Assembly (NCBI GenBank): GCA_963849695.1
Contig: CAWKIT010000011.1
Location: 1 to 64,000, forward strand
From: DASSUW01 sp963849695
Lineage (GTDB): Bacteria > Actinomycetota > Thermoleophilia > Solirubrobacterales > Solirubrobacteraceae
Length of the DNA stretch: 64,000 nucleotides
Direction: 5' to 3'
Part shown: in pieces, positions 36,748-46,408 of the stretch
Layout: every line of letters starts with the position of its first letter
How positions within the stretch are numbered: position 1 is the first letter of the stretch
Notes under the pieces: model-generated
The model's input: only the letters and a program-made list of their open reading frames with translations
What the model was told of the DNA's origin: nothing
Databases searched by the model: none
Position numbers and translations under genes: made by a program

Positions 36748-38763
36748 TTGGCGAAGGACACCGAGAAGCTGATCCGGCAGCTGTCGCTGATCTCGTACCT
36801 GATGGCCGAGCGCCGTCCGGTCACGGCGACCGAGATCCGGCGCGACGTCGAGGGGTACTCGGACATGACCGAGGACGCCTTCGCCCGCCGCTTCTACGCC
36901 GACCGCGCCGAGCTCGACGCGCTCGGCATCCACCTCACCGTCGACAAGCCGTCCGACGGCTTCTCCGAGCAGGAGAACTACTCGCTCGCCCCGGAGGCGT
37001 TCCACCTGCCGGCGATCGAGTTCACCGACGACGAGCGCGCCGCCCTGCAGACCGCGCTCACGCTGCTCGACGGCGAGTTCGCCTACGCGGAGCCGCTGCG
37101 GCTGGCGCTGCAGCAGATCACCTGGGGCCGGCCGAGCCCGCTCGGCACCGAGCTGCGGCAGACGATCGGGCTCGGGATCACGGCGTCGGCGGGCGGGACC
37201 GAGCTGTCGGCCCGGCTGGCCAAGGTCGACACGGCGATCTACCGCCGCAAGCGGATCGAGTTCCAGTACTACACGATGCAGACCGGCGAGACCGCGACGC
37301 GGACCGTCGACCCCTACCACCTGCTGTTCGAGGGCGGCCAGTTCTACCTGGTCGGCCATTCGCACGAGCGCAAGGCCGTGCGCGTGTTCAGGCTCACGCG
37401 GATCCGCGGCAAGGTCGCCTACGCGACCAAGGCCGAGCACGACTTCCAGCGGCCCGGCGACTTCGATCCGCGCCGGTACGCCGGCCGCATCCCGTGGCAG
37501 CTCGGCGACCCCGTCGGCACCGCCGAGGTGTGGGTGTCGGATGACGTCTCGTGGTACGTCGAGCGCCAGTTCGGCGCCTACGGCGAGCTGCGCGACAACG
37601 TGTTCCGCACCGCGTACTCGATCCCGCGGCTCGTGATCTCGTGGGCCCTCGGACTGCGCCAGCACGCCCGCGTCGAGGGGCCGCCGGAACTGGTCGAGGA
37701 GGCGCGCGAGCGGATCGACCGGATCGTCGAGCAGCACCGCGGCGACCCTCCACCGATCCCCGACACGCCGCCACCGGCGGCGCTCGAGGTCGAGGCCAAC
37801 GGGCGCGGGCGCGGCGAGACGGCGGCCACGATCCGGCCGGAGCGGTTCGCGCGGCTGGTCACGCTCGCGTCGGTGCTGATCGCGGCCGGCCGCGCCGGTC
37901 AGCGCCTGCGCGTCGACGCGGTCTGCGAGCAGCTCAAGATGTCGCCGCAGGAGCTGCGGGAGGACATCTCGGTGCTGAACGTCGTCAACTTCGGCGGCGG
38001 CGCGTACGTCATCTACGCCGAGGTGCTGCCGAGCGGCGAGATCGAGGTCGACCCCGAGCCCTACTCCGACACCTTCGACCGCCCGGCGCGGCTGCTGCCG
38101 ATCGAGGCCAAGGCGCTGGTGGCGGCGATCGACCTGCTCAACCTCGCCCAGCCCGAGCTCGGCAGCGCGCGCGAGAAGGTGGTCGCCGCGCTCGGCCACG
38201 ACCCGGTCGAGGAGGGCCTGCAGATCACGTCGCCGACCGTCGCCGACGAGGTCGCGCACACGGTCGAGCGGGCCGTGCACGAGAACCGGCTGCTCGAGCT
38301 CGAGTACTGGGACGAGCACCGGTTCACGCAGCGGCGGGTCGAGCCGTACGCGCTGCTCAACGGCCGCGAGGCGTGGTACGTCGCCGCCGTCGAGGACCGG
38401 CTCAAGCACTTCCGGCTGGACCGGATCAAGAGCGCGGCCGCGCTCGACGAGCGCTTCGAGCCGCGGCCCGACCTCGACCCGGTGGCCGACGTCGGCGGCT
38501 GGCCCCGGACCGGCGAGATCGAGGGCTCGCAGGTCGCACGGGTGTGGGTCTCGCCGGAGCAGGCGCGCTGGGCGCGCGAGAAGCGGACGGTGGTGGCCGA
38601 GCTCGAGGACGGCTCGATCGTGGTCGAGCTGCCGTTCAAGGGAATCGACTACCTGGTCAAGGAGATCCTCAAGGAGGCGGGCGACGCCGCGGTGCTCGAG
38701 CCGGCGGTCGCCCGCGAGGCGGTGCTGGCAGCCGCCGAGCGCCTGCTCGCGCCGTCTTCGTGA
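36748..38763 (+). CDS. PafBC, fused WYL-domain transcriptional activator
   Basis: 671 residues equal PafB plus PafC in one chain. Each half has a winged helix and a WYL domain: first half LIRQLSLISYLMAERRPVTATEIRRD with RRKRIEFQYYTMQTGE; second half RFARLVTLASVLIAAGRAG with NRLLELEYWDEHRFTQRRVEPYAL. PafBC activates the LexA-independent DNA damage response in mycobacteria; fused versions occur in other actinobacteria. TTG 36748 has TAAGGT 9 bases upstream and a GGGAGG site. Its stop overlaps the next gene (GTGA). Confidence 0.92.
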   Translation: MAKDTEKLIRQLSLISYLMAERRPVTATEIRRDVEGYSDMTEDAFARRFYADRAELDALGIHLTVDKPSDGFSEQENYSLAPEAFHLPAIEFTDDERAALQTALTLLDGEFAYAEPLRLALQQITWGRPSPLGTELRQTIGLGITASAGGTELSARLAKVDTAIYRRKRIEFQYYTMQTGETATRTVDPYHLLFEGGQFYLVGHSHERKAVRVFRLTRIRGKVAYATKAEHDFQRPGDFDPRRYAGRIPWQLGDPVGTAEVWVSDDVSWYVERQFGAYGELRDNVFRTAYSIPRLVISWALGLRQHARVEGPPELVEEARERIDRIVEQHRGDPPPIPDTPPPAALEVEANGRGRGETAATIRPERFARLVTLASVLIAAGRAGQRLRVDAVCEQLKMSPQELREDISVLNVVNFGGGAYVIYAEVLPSGEIEVDPEPYSDTFDRPARLLPIEAKALVAAIDLLNLAQPELGSAREKVVAALGHDPVEEGLQITSPTVADEVAHTVERAVHENRLLELEYWDEHRFTQRRVEPYALLNGREAWYVAAVEDRLKHFRLDRIKSAAALDERFEPRPDLDPVADVGGWPRTGEIEGSQVARVWVSPEQARWAREKRTVVAELEDGSIVVELPFKGIDYLVKEILKEAGDAAVLEPAVAREAVLAAAERLLAPSS

Positions 38764-39209
38764 GCCACCGGCGCGCGCAGATCGCGATGACGGCCGAGGA
38801 GGCGGCCGCGTTCCTGGCCTCCGAGCGGGTCGTCACCTGCGCCACGCTCGGCCGCGACGGGTGGCCGCACCTGATGCCGCTGTGGTACGTGGTGCGCGAC
38901 GGCGAGCTGTGGTCGTGGACGTACGCGAAGTCGCAGAAGGTGCGCAACCTCGAGCGCGACCCGCGCTGCACGCTCCAGGTCGAGGCCGGCGACGAGTACG
39001 ACGAGCTGCGCGGCGTGATGATCAGGTCCGAGGCGGTGATCCACCGCGAGCACGTGCTCGAGCTGGGCGTCGAGATCTTCGAGCGCTACACCGGCGGGCC
39101 GGTCGACCCGGAGGCGCTGCGCGGCCAGGCGGCGAAGCGCGTCGGGCTCCGGTTCGTGCCCCGCCGGATCGCCTCCTGGGACCACCGCAAGCTCGCCGGG
39201 ACCTACTAG
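38760..39209 (+). CDS. pyridoxamine 5'-phosphate oxidase-like (PPOX) protein
   Basis: 149 residues of split-barrel PPOX fold: ASERVVTCATLGRDGWPHLMPLWYVVRDGEL, then AKSQKVRNLERDPRCTLQVE. Many actinobacterial members bind F420 or heme rather than FMN. GTG 38760 overlaps the PafBC stop, so they are coupled; ATG 38787 is the alternative start. Biological link to PafBC unclear. Confidence 0.85.
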   Translation: MSHRRAQIAMTAEEAAAFLASERVVTCATLGRDGWPHLMPLWYVVRDGELWSWTYAKSQKVRNLERDPRCTLQVEAGDEYDELRGVMIRSEAVIHREHVLELGVEIFERYTGGPVDPEALRGQAAKRVGLRFVPRRIASWDHRKLAGTY

Positions 39210-39221
39210 GCTCCTCCGCCC

Positions 39222-40298
39222 ATGGACCCGCTCAAGGGCCTGATCCTGTCCGGCGGGCGCGGCACGCGCCTGCGCCCGATCACCTTCACGTCGGCCAAGC
39301 AGCTCGTGCCGGTGGCCAACAAGCCGGTGCTGTTCTACGGCATCGAGGCGATGGCCGCCGCCGGGATCACCGACGTGGGCATCATCATCGCGCCGGAGAC
39401 CGGCGACGAGATCCGCGCCGTGGCGGGCGACGGCTCGCAGTTCGGCGTCCGGATCGAGTACATCGTCCAGGACGAGCCGGCCGGTCTCGCGCACGCGGTC
39501 TTGACCGCGGAGCCGTTCCTCGGTCGCTCACCGTTCGTGATGTACCTCGGCGACAACCTGCTGCAGGGCGGGATGGAGGACCTCGTGGACGCCTTCCGGG
39601 AGCACGCGCCGGAGGCGCTGATCCTGCTCACGCCGGTGCCCGACCCGCAGAACTACGGCGTCGCCGAGCTGGGGGGAGACGGCGCCGTCGTGCGGCTCGT
39701 GGAGAAGCCGCCCGAGCCGGCGACCGACCTCGCCCTGGTCGGCGTCTACATGTTCACGCCGCTGATCCACGACGCGGCGCGCGCGATCGAGCCGTCGGCG
39801 CGCGGTGAGCTCGAGATCACCGACGCCATCCAGTGGCTGGTGGACAACGGCAAGCGGGTCGAGCCGCACATCGTGCGCGGGTGGTGGAAGGACACCGGGC
39901 GGCTGGAGGACATGCTGGAGGCCAACCGGCTGATCCTGGACACGGTCGTGCGGCGGATCGACGGCGTGCTCGACTCGGCGCAGGTCGACGGCCGCGTGGT
40001 GGTCGAGTCCGGCGCTCTGCTCGAGCGGGCGACCGTGCGCGGGCCGGCGGTCATCGGCACCGGCGCCGTCGTGCGCGACGCCTACATCGGCCCGTACACG
40101 GCGGTCGGCCGCAACTGCGTGATCGAGGGCGCCGAGGTCGAGCACTCGATCCTGCTCGAGGGGTCGTCGGTGCGCAATCTCGACGGGCGGATGGAGTCTT
40201 CGCTGCTGGGCCGCGACGTGTCGATCTCGCGCGGCGTGCGCCAGCCGCGCGCCTATCGCTTCATGGTCGGCGACAAGTCGGAGATCGGGATCCTGTAG
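39222..40298 (+). CDS. rmlA: glucose-1-phosphate thymidylyltransferase, long form
   Basis: 358 residues. Nucleotidyltransferase domain about 1-240 with LSGGRGTRLRPITFTSAKQL and FVMYLGDNLLQGG, followed by a left-handed beta-helix end (GRVVVESGALLERATVRGPAVI; GPYTAVGRNCVIEGAEVEHS). This is the StrD-like long RmlA. It makes dTDP-glucose for dTDP-rhamnose; rmlD and rmlB lie 6 kb away, rmlC is not in view. ATG 39222 is 9 bases after TAGGCT. Confidence 0.93.
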   Translation: MDPLKGLILSGGRGTRLRPITFTSAKQLVPVANKPVLFYGIEAMAAAGITDVGIIIAPETGDEIRAVAGDGSQFGVRIEYIVQDEPAGLAHAVLTAEPFLGRSPFVMYLGDNLLQGGMEDLVDAFREHAPEALILLTPVPDPQNYGVAELGGDGAVVRLVEKPPEPATDLALVGVYMFTPLIHDAARAIEPSARGELEITDAIQWLVDNGKRVEPHIVRGWWKDTGRLEDMLEANRLILDTVVRRIDGVLDSAQVDGRVVVESGALLERATVRGPAVIGTGAVVRDAYIGPYTAVGRNCVIEGAEVEHSILLEGSSVRNLDGRMESSLLGRDVSISRGVRQPRAYRFMVGDKSEIGIL

Positions 40299-40308
40299 GA
40301 GGCGATGC

Positions 40309-42415
40309 GTGGGCCGGGAGCTGCTCGCGCGCGTCCTCGTGTATGTCGCCGCCGTGCTCACCGTGGCGGCGGTGGTGGCCGGCTACGTCCGGTATGAGCT
40401 GCTCTCGCCCGAGCAGTTCTCGGACCGCGCCGCGTCGGCGCTCGGGGATCCCGACGTGCGGGCCGTGGTCGGCCGCGAGATCACCGACCGGGTCGTGCTG
40501 CGCTCCGAGCCCGACCTGGTCGCCGCCAAGCCGCTGATCGAGGCCGCCGTGGCCGGCATCGCCGGCTCGGAGCCGTTCCTGGCGCTGTTCGAGGACGGCG
40601 CCCGCCGGCTGCACAGCGCGCTGCTGTCCGGCAGCGACGCGCGCGTGCTGCTCGACCTGCAGGACGCCGGCGTGCTGGTGGAGTCGGCGCTCGGACGCCT
40701 GCCCGTGCGGGGCCTGGACCAGATCCACACCGATGTCGCGCTGCGCCTGGACTTCGTCAACGAGGTCACGCTGACCGCGGCGGAGACCGCCGACCGCCTG
40801 CGTGCGCTGTCGCTGCTGCTGACCGTCCTGGCGCTGGCGTCGGTGGCGGCGGCGCTCGCGCTGTCGCCGGACTGGCGGCGAGCGGTCCAGGTGCTCGGGT
40901 TCACGGTCGCCGGGCTGGCCGTGGCCACGATCCTGCTGCTGGGCGGCGCGCGAGTGGCGGCCGAGCGTCTGACGAGCGACCGAGAGCTCGACCGGCGGGC
41001 CGCGGGCGCGGTGTGGGACGCGTTCCTCGGCGATCTCAGCGGCCTGCTCGTGCTGGTCGCCGCCCTGGCGACGACGGTCGCGGCGGCGTTCGCGACGCAG
41101 GCGACGCTGCCGAACCTCGGGCCGACGGTCGCGCGTGGCTGGGAGCTGGTGTCGCGCACGCCGCCGCGGACGCGCTGGCGCGTGCTGCGGGGAGCGGGAC
41201 TGGTCATCGTCGGCCTGGCCGCGGTGCTGCGGCCGCTCGGCGCCCTGCAGGTCCTAGGGCGTCGCCGTCGGCCTGTTCGTGCTCTACGGCGGCGTCGCGG
41301 AGCTGCTCGGCGCCGCGCGAACCCGCCGGGCGGCGCGCGCCGAGATCGGGCGGCGCGCGATCGCCGCCTCGTTCGCGCCGGTCGCGGTCGGCGTGCTCGC
41401 GTTCGCGGCCGTGCTCGTGTTCCTGCGCACAGGCGGCGCGACGGCGCCGGCCGCGGTCCGCACGGACGCCTGCAACGGACATGTGGAGCTGTGTTCGCGA
41501 CGGCTGGACGAGGTGGCGCTGCCGGCGTCCCACAACGCGATGTCGACGGCGGCCGACGACTGGTTCTCGAGCATCCACACACTCTCGATCCGCGACCAGC
41601 TGCGCGCCGGCGTGCGCGGGTTGCTGATCGACGCCCACTACGGCCTGCAGGCCGGCGACGCGGTGCGGACCGACCTGTCGGAGCGCTCCGAGCGCTCGGG
41701 CAACACGGACCGCAAGCTCTACCTGGAAACGCTCGGCCCCGAGGGCTTCGCGGCGATCGGGCGCATCCGCGACCGCGTGCTCCCGGGCGAGGGCGAGCCG
41801 GGCGTCTTCCTCTGCCACCGCTTCTGCGAGCTCGGCGCCACCGAGATCACCGGCGCCTTGCGTGAGGTGCGCGAGTTCCTCGTCGAGCAGCCGTCCGAGG
41901 TGCTGGTGATCGTGATCGAGGACTACGTGCTGCCGTCAGCGATCGTGACTGCCCTGGAGGAGTCCGGGCTGGCCGCGAAGGTCTACCGAGGCCCGCCGGC
42001 GGGCCCGTTCCCGACCCTGCGCGAGATGATCGACAGCGGCCGCCAGGTGGTCGTGTACACAGAGCACGTCGGAGACGCGCCGTGGTTCGCGGTCGGGTAC
42101 GACGAGGCGATCCAGGAGACGCCGTTCACGTTCAAGCGCCCGGCGCTGCTGACGGAGCCGCCGAACTGGCCGGCCAGCTGCGAGCCGAACCGCGGGCCTC
42201 CCGACGCGCCGCTGCTGCTCATGAACCACTGGGTGAACACGGACCCCACGCCGCGGCCGTCGAACGCCGCTCTCGTCAATCGGCGCGACGTGCTGGTGGG
42301 GAGGGCGCGCGAGTGCGAGCGGATCCGGGGGCAGCCGGTGAACCTTTTGGCCGTCGATTTCATCGGCCAGGGGGATGTCGAGGGTGCGGCGGACGAGCTG
42401 AACGGGGTCGGTTAG
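40309..42415 (+). CDS. membrane protein fused to a PI-PLC-X-like phosphodiesterase domain, frameshifted near 41258
   Basis: About 701 residues. N-terminal helix LLARVLVYVAAVLTVAAVVAGYV, an outer segment, helices around 165-265 and 285-345, then an extracellular PI-PLC-like barrel from about residue 390: LPASHNAMSTAADDWFSS (first catalytic His), RGLLIDAHYG, FLCHRFCELG (second His). The frame changes by one base at GGG 41257-41259; removing one G gives LGVAVGLFVLYGG in a membrane helix. AGGAGG ribosome site before GTG 40309. Possibly degrades or senses a phosphodiester lipid. Confidence 0.82.
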
Positions 42416-42428
42416 CGAGGCGAACGTC

Positions 42429-42594
42429 AACTGCGGCTGGGTAGGGCGGCGGGGGAGCCGCCCGCGCGGCCGGTCTTGGGCGGTTTGGGGAGCCGTCCTG
42501 GCTAGGTATCGATATGCAATACCCAGGCAGGACGGCGGCGAGAATCAGGGGACCATCCTGCCTGTGGTCGTGTGGCGACCGCAGATCAGGACGG
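42429..42594. repeat. intergenic repeat element, copy B, with two cores
   Basis: Left end AACTGCGGCTGGGTAGGG (42429-42446) is identical to copy A. Core 1 (42493-42535) has CCGTCCTGGCTAGGTAT paired with ATACCCAGGCAGGACGG, 15 of 17, around CGATATGCA. Core 2 (42553-42594) has CCATCCTG...CAGGACGG with an inner GGTCG/CGACC stem. No right-hand inverted end; core 2 runs into the truncated HAD gene and supplies its stop codon. Confidence 0.75.
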
Positions 42595-42843
42595 CACCCG
42601 GATTCCGCCGCACAGGGCGGTGCCGCCGGTCGCGGCGTGGCGGCGCTCGATCCGGTCGATCTCCGCGGGCGAGCTCAAGTGCGGCGCGACGCGCGCCACC
42701 ACGGCCGGCGACGGCACGCCGTGGCTCGCGCGGGCGACCTCGTCGGGGTCGATCCCGTGCTCGACCGCCCACTCGCGCCACACGCGCTCGACGGCGTCGC
42801 CGGAGTCGACGAGGACGCCGTCGAGGTCGGAGAGGACGTACAT
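42586..42843 (-). pseudogene. HAD-family hydrolase, truncated after 85 residues
   Basis: Opens correctly with MYVLSDLDGVLVDSGDAVERVW (motif I nucleophile DLDG) and the cap helix WREWAVEHGIDPDEVARAS, but stops after GGTALCGGIRVPS, so motifs II-IV are missing. The last codons and the TGA come from the CCGTCCTGATC arm of repeat copy B. ATG overlaps the MFS stop by one base, so the intact gene was the third member of the DeoR-MFS-HAD operon, probably a sugar-phosphatase. Confidence 0.7.
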
Positions 42844-44000
42844 CAGTGCGCCCCCTCGACCGCGGGGACGCTGGGGCCGACCGCGGCGGCCCCGATCCTG
42901 CGGCCGGCGATGGTCACGACCGCGAGGCCGAGGCAGAGGGTCGAGAGCGCGAGCGGGAGCGACGTGGCCTCGGCGAGGAAGCCGATGAACGGCGGGCCGG
43001 CGAGGAAGCCGATCGAGCCCATCGAGCTGACGGCGGCGATGTTCGGAGCCGACTCGCGGCCCGGCGCATGACCCGCGGCGCTGAACACGAGTGGGACCCC
43101 GTTCGCGACGCCGATGCCGACCAGGAAGAAGCCCGCGATGGCCAGCGCGGGCTCGCCGAGCAGCAGCAGGGCGCCGAGCGCGAGAGCGGCGAGCGCGCTC
43201 CCGCCCTGGAACAGCGTCGCGGCCCCGAGCCGGTGGTTGAGCCAGTCGCCGAACACGCGGGCGGCGGTCATCCCGCCGGAGAAGGCCGCGAACGCGAGCG
43301 CGGCGACGGCGGTGCTGGTCCCGAGATCGCGCGTGAGGTAGATGCCACCCCAGTCCGCCATCGCGCCCTCCGTGACCATGATGATCAGGCACAGCATCGC
43401 CAGCACGACGACGCCGCGCGTGGGCCGGACGAAGCCGGGCGGCGCCTCGGTGGTCGCCGATCCCGAGCCGAGGCGGGCAAAGCAGGCGGCGAACAGCAGC
43501 GCGAGCAGGGCGGTCGCGATCAGCGTCTCGACGCGCGGGTCGACCCCGGCGCCGCCCGCGATCGCCACCAGCGCCGCGCCCGCGAGCCCGCCGAAGCTCC
43601 AGCCGGCATGCAGCGAGGACATGATCGGCCGCTTCAGGATCCGCTCGACCGCGACCCCGTGGGCGTTCATCGAGACGTCCATGGCGCCGCTCGAGGCCCC
43701 GAGGATCGCCAGTGCCACCGGCAGCAGCCACGGCTCCGGCGCCAGCAGGGGCAGCGGCAGCACGAGCACGCAGACCGTGCCGGCGATGCGCGTGGCGCGG
43801 ACGCTGCCGAGCCGCACGATCGCCTGGCCCATGACCGGCAGCGCCACGATCACGCCGATCGACATCGTGAGGATGATCAGGCCGAGCGTGCTCTTGGAGA
43901 AGTCGAAGCGCTCCTGCATCCACGGGATGTGCGCGACCCAGGTGCCGATCACGGCACCGTTGACGAAGAAGACGCCGAAGGTCGCGCTGCGCGGTGTCAT
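42843..44000 (-). CDS. MFS transporter, fucose-permease-like
   Basis: 385 residues with 11-12 helices: FGVFFVNGAVIGTWVAHIP, SIGVIVALPVMGQAIVRLG, ASSGAMDVSMNAHGVAVE and the second half GFVRPTRGVVVLAMLCLI. The SSGAMDVSMNAHG stretch is characteristic of the FucP/YbjJ-like sugar group. Its start overlaps the end of the DeoR gene (ATGA). Probably imports a sugar under DeoR control. Confidence 0.88.
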   Translation of the reverse strand: MTPRSATFGVFFVNGAVIGTWVAHIPWMQERFDFSKSTLGLIILTMSIGVIVALPVMGQAIVRLGSVRATRIAGTVCVLVLPLPLLAPEPWLLPVALAILGASSGAMDVSMNAHGVAVERILKRPIMSSLHAGWSFGGLAGAALVAIAGGAGVDPRVETLIATALLALLFAACFARLGSGSATTEAPPGFVRPTRGVVVLAMLCLIIMVTEGAMADWGGIYLTRDLGTSTAVAALAFAAFSGGMTAARVFGDWLNHRLGAATLFQGGSALAALALGALLLLGEPALAIAGFFLVGIGVANGVPLVFSAAGHAPGRESAPNIAAVSSMGSIGFLAGPPFIGFLAEATSLPLALSTLCLGLAVVTIAGRRIGAAAVGPSVPAVEGAH

Positions 44001-44746
44001 GCGTGCACCACGCTGACGCCGGCCCGGGCGTAGTCGGCCGTGAAGTCGTCGTCGGCGTCGGTCACGAGGTGGGTGACGTCCGCGAGCGGCGCCACGAACC
44101 AGGGGCTCACCGTGCGCAGCTTGTCGGCGGTGGCGAGTGCGATCACCTCGGCCGAGGCCTGCACCATCGCGCGCTTGACGTGCGCCTCGTCGTGGTCGGT
44201 CGCGGTGATGCCGAGCTCGGGGTGGAGGCTGCAGATGCCGAGCACGCAGGCGTCGGCGCGGACCTGGCGCAGCGCGTCGACCGCCGCGGAGCCGACGGTC
44301 ACCTGCTCGTGCTTGAGCAGCCGCCCGCCGACCAGGATCACCTCGGCGCGCGGGTGCTGGGCGAGCGCAGCGGCGACCGGGGGCGAGTTCGTGAGCACGG
44401 TGCGGTCGCGATCACGCGGCAGCCGGCGGGCGAGCTCGAGCGCGGTCGTCCCGCCGTCGAGCACGAGCACGTTCGCGGTCTCCAGCAGTGGCAGCGCGGC
44501 CTCGGCGAGGTGGGCCTTCGCCTCGGGCGCGACGTGGAGCCGCTGCTCGAAGGTGGCCGCGGGGGGAGCCGGGGGAAGCGCGCCGCCGTGCACGCGCTGG
44601 ACGAGGCCGCCGGCGGCAAGCTCGCGCAAGTCCCGCCGCACCGTGTCCTCGCTCACGCCGAGCGCGGCGACGAGCTCCGAGGCGACGACTTTCCCGTCCC
44701 GGTCGAGGCGAGTGAGGATCTCGCGACGGCGCTCAGCGGTCAGCAT
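43997..44746 (-). CDS. DeoR-family transcriptional repressor
   Basis: 249 residues. DeoR HTH at 1-57 (ERRREILTRLDRDGKVVASE; SEDTVRRDLRELAAGGL) with the RVHGGA end, then the sugar-phosphate-binding domain (VLDGGTTALELARRL; VILVGGRLLKHEQVTVG). First gene of the operon with the MFS gene and the HAD fragment; it probably responds to a phosphorylated sugar and represses this operon. Confidence 0.9.
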   Translation of the reverse strand: MLTAERRREILTRLDRDGKVVASELVAALGVSEDTVRRDLRELAAGGLVQRVHGGALPPAPPAATFEQRLHVAPEAKAHLAEAALPLLETANVLVLDGGTTALELARRLPRDRDRTVLTNSPPVAAALAQHPRAEVILVGGRLLKHEQVTVGSAAVDALRQVRADACVLGICSLHPELGITATDHDEAHVKRAMVQASAEVIALATADKLRTVSPWFVAPLADVTHLVTDADDDFTADYARAGVSVVHA

Positions 44747-44789
44747 CCGTGCGGGTTATAGCACGAGCCTGCACGTTTCTGCCCGTTTA

Positions 44790-44842
44790 ACCCTCAACCA
44801 CCCTCAGAAAGGGGTCAGACCCCGTTGAGGGTCAGACCCCCT
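44790..44842. repeat. GGGGTCAGACCCC palindrome inside a nested hairpin
   Basis: GGGGTCAGACCCC (44811-44823) and a second GGGTCAGACCC (44829-44839) lie side by side. The first sits in the loop of a perfect 9-base stem, ACCCTCAAC (44790-44798) with GTTGAGGGT (44824-44832). This palindrome is known from many bacteria as a dispersed REP-like repeat connected with RAYT transposases; none is present here. Confidence 0.7.
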
Positions 44843-44913
44843 TTGGCGGCGACGAAACCGAGGAAGGGGAGCACGACCCCGACGAGGTTGAGCCGACGGT
44901 GAAGGGCGGTCAT
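44815..44913 (-). pseudogene. N-terminal remnant of a fatty-acid (acyl-CoA) desaturase
   Basis: Product MTALHRRLNLVGVVLPFLGF then VAAKGGLTLNGV. The first 23 residues resemble the first membrane helix of acyl-CoA desaturases (RxNLVGVVLPFxxxVAA); the sequence then enters the GGGGTCAGACCCC palindrome, which encodes KGGLTLNGV and the stop. AGGA stands 8 bases before ATG 44913. Alternatively a small membrane peptide. Confidence 0.45.
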
Positions 44914-44997
44914 GCATTGCGTCCTACCCGCAGCACCACCGGCACGCATGGCGCCCGGCGAACGAATTCCGCCTGTCCTGCTGTAGCCTCGTGACAA

Positions 44998-46387
44998 ATG
45001 GCGACCCCGGCCGCTCGTACCACCTTCGCCGCGGTCCCGCCCGAGGCCGCGGACGTGCTGCGCCCGGTTCTGCCCGGCCTGGCGGACGAGATGATCGCCG
45101 CCATCGCCCTCGAGGTCCCCGACTACCAGCGCGCGATGGAGGGGACGTTCGGCCAGCTGGTGCGAATGGGCGTCGAGGTCGCGCTCAACCGCTTCATGGA
45201 CATGGTCGCCGACCCCGGGGCCGACGTCACGCGTGCTCGCGACACGTACGTGAACCTCGGCCGCGGCGAGTTCCACTCCGGCCGGAGCCTCGACGCGCTG
45301 ATGGCCGCCTACCGGGTGGGCGCGCGGCTGGCCTGGCGCCGGTTCGTCGAGGCGGGCACGACGGCGGAGCTGCCGCCGGAGGCGCTGTATTCGCTCGGCG
45401 AGGCGATGTTCGCCTACATCGACGAGATCTCGGCCGAGTCGGCCGACGGCTATGCCGAGGAGCAGTCGGCCGCGGCCGGCGAGAGCCAGCGCCGCCGGCG
45501 GCGGCTCGTGCGGCTGCTGGCGCAGGAGCCGCCGCCCGCGCAGGAGGCGATCCGTACCGCGGCGCAGGCGGCCGCCTGGGCCCTGCCTCGCGGGGTCGCG
45601 GCGCTGGTGGCGGCCGCCGCCGACACCGCCGCGGGCGCCGAGGCGGGCGGCGCGCCGCCGGGCGGCGGCGAGCCAGTGCCCGGAGAGGAGATCGTCGAGG
45701 CCATCGGCGTGCGGCTGGCGCGCCGGCTCGGCGGCGGAGCGATCGGCGGCGCCGCCGGCGGTTTCGCATGCGTGTTCATCCCCGACCCCGACGCCCCCGG
45801 CCGCCGCCGCCAGATCGTGGCGGCGGTCGCCGACGACGAGCGTGGCGTCGACCGCGCGCGGGCGCGTGACGCGGGCCGGCTCGTCGCGGCGCGGCGAAGA
45901 CCGCGCGCAGGGTCGCGACGAAGGCGGCTCGCGGCGCGGCGGAGACGGTGGCGAGAGCGACGGCCGCCCAGGGTTCGTCGCGATCGGGCCGACCGTCCCG
46001 TGGCACGAAGCGGCTGCGAGCCTTCGCCGCGCGGCCGCCGCATTCCGGCTGGCGGCCGCGGGCGGCGTGGCCGGTGAGCAGCTGGTGGTCGCGGAGGACC
46101 ACCTCGCCACACTGCTGCTGGCCTCCGATCGCGGACTCGCCGCCGACCTCGCCGCGACCCGGCTCGCTCCGCTCGACGGCCTCCCGGCCGGCCCCCGCGC
46201 GCGCCTGACCGAGACGTTGCGGGCGTGGCTCGACCGGCCCGGGCAGGTCCAGGCCGTCGCCGCCGAGCTCGGCGTCCACCCGCAGACCGTGCGCTACCGG
46301 CTGCGCCAGCTGCGCGAGCTGTTCGGCACGCGGCTGGAGGACCCCGAGGCGCGATTCGAGCTCTCTCTGGCCCTTCGGGTGGGCTGA
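44998..46387 (+). CDS. PucR-type regulator with RsbR-like N-terminal sensor, frameshifted near 45890
   Basis: About 462 residues. Residues 1 to about 135 resemble the RsbR/RsbRD N-terminal sensor (EMIAAIALEVPDYQRAMEGT; NLGRGEFHSGRSLDALMAAY). The middle is a GGDEF-like or PucR spacer. The C-terminal HTH is VAAELGVHPQTVRYRLRQLR. The frame moves by one base in an Arg-rich stretch at about 45880-45900, after which FVAIGPTVPWHEAAASLRRA resumes the family. ATG 44998 is 8 bases after TAGCCT, so leaderless. Confidence 0.82.
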
Positions 46388-46408
46388 GCCCCGGCACGTG
46401 CGCTATTC

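Noticed and set aside
34204..38409. Long open frame (about 1400 codons) on the minus strand
   Set aside because: Antisense to LuxR, methyltransferase and PafBC genes; Arg/Ala/Gly/Val-rich without motifs. Long antisense frames are usual at 70% GC.
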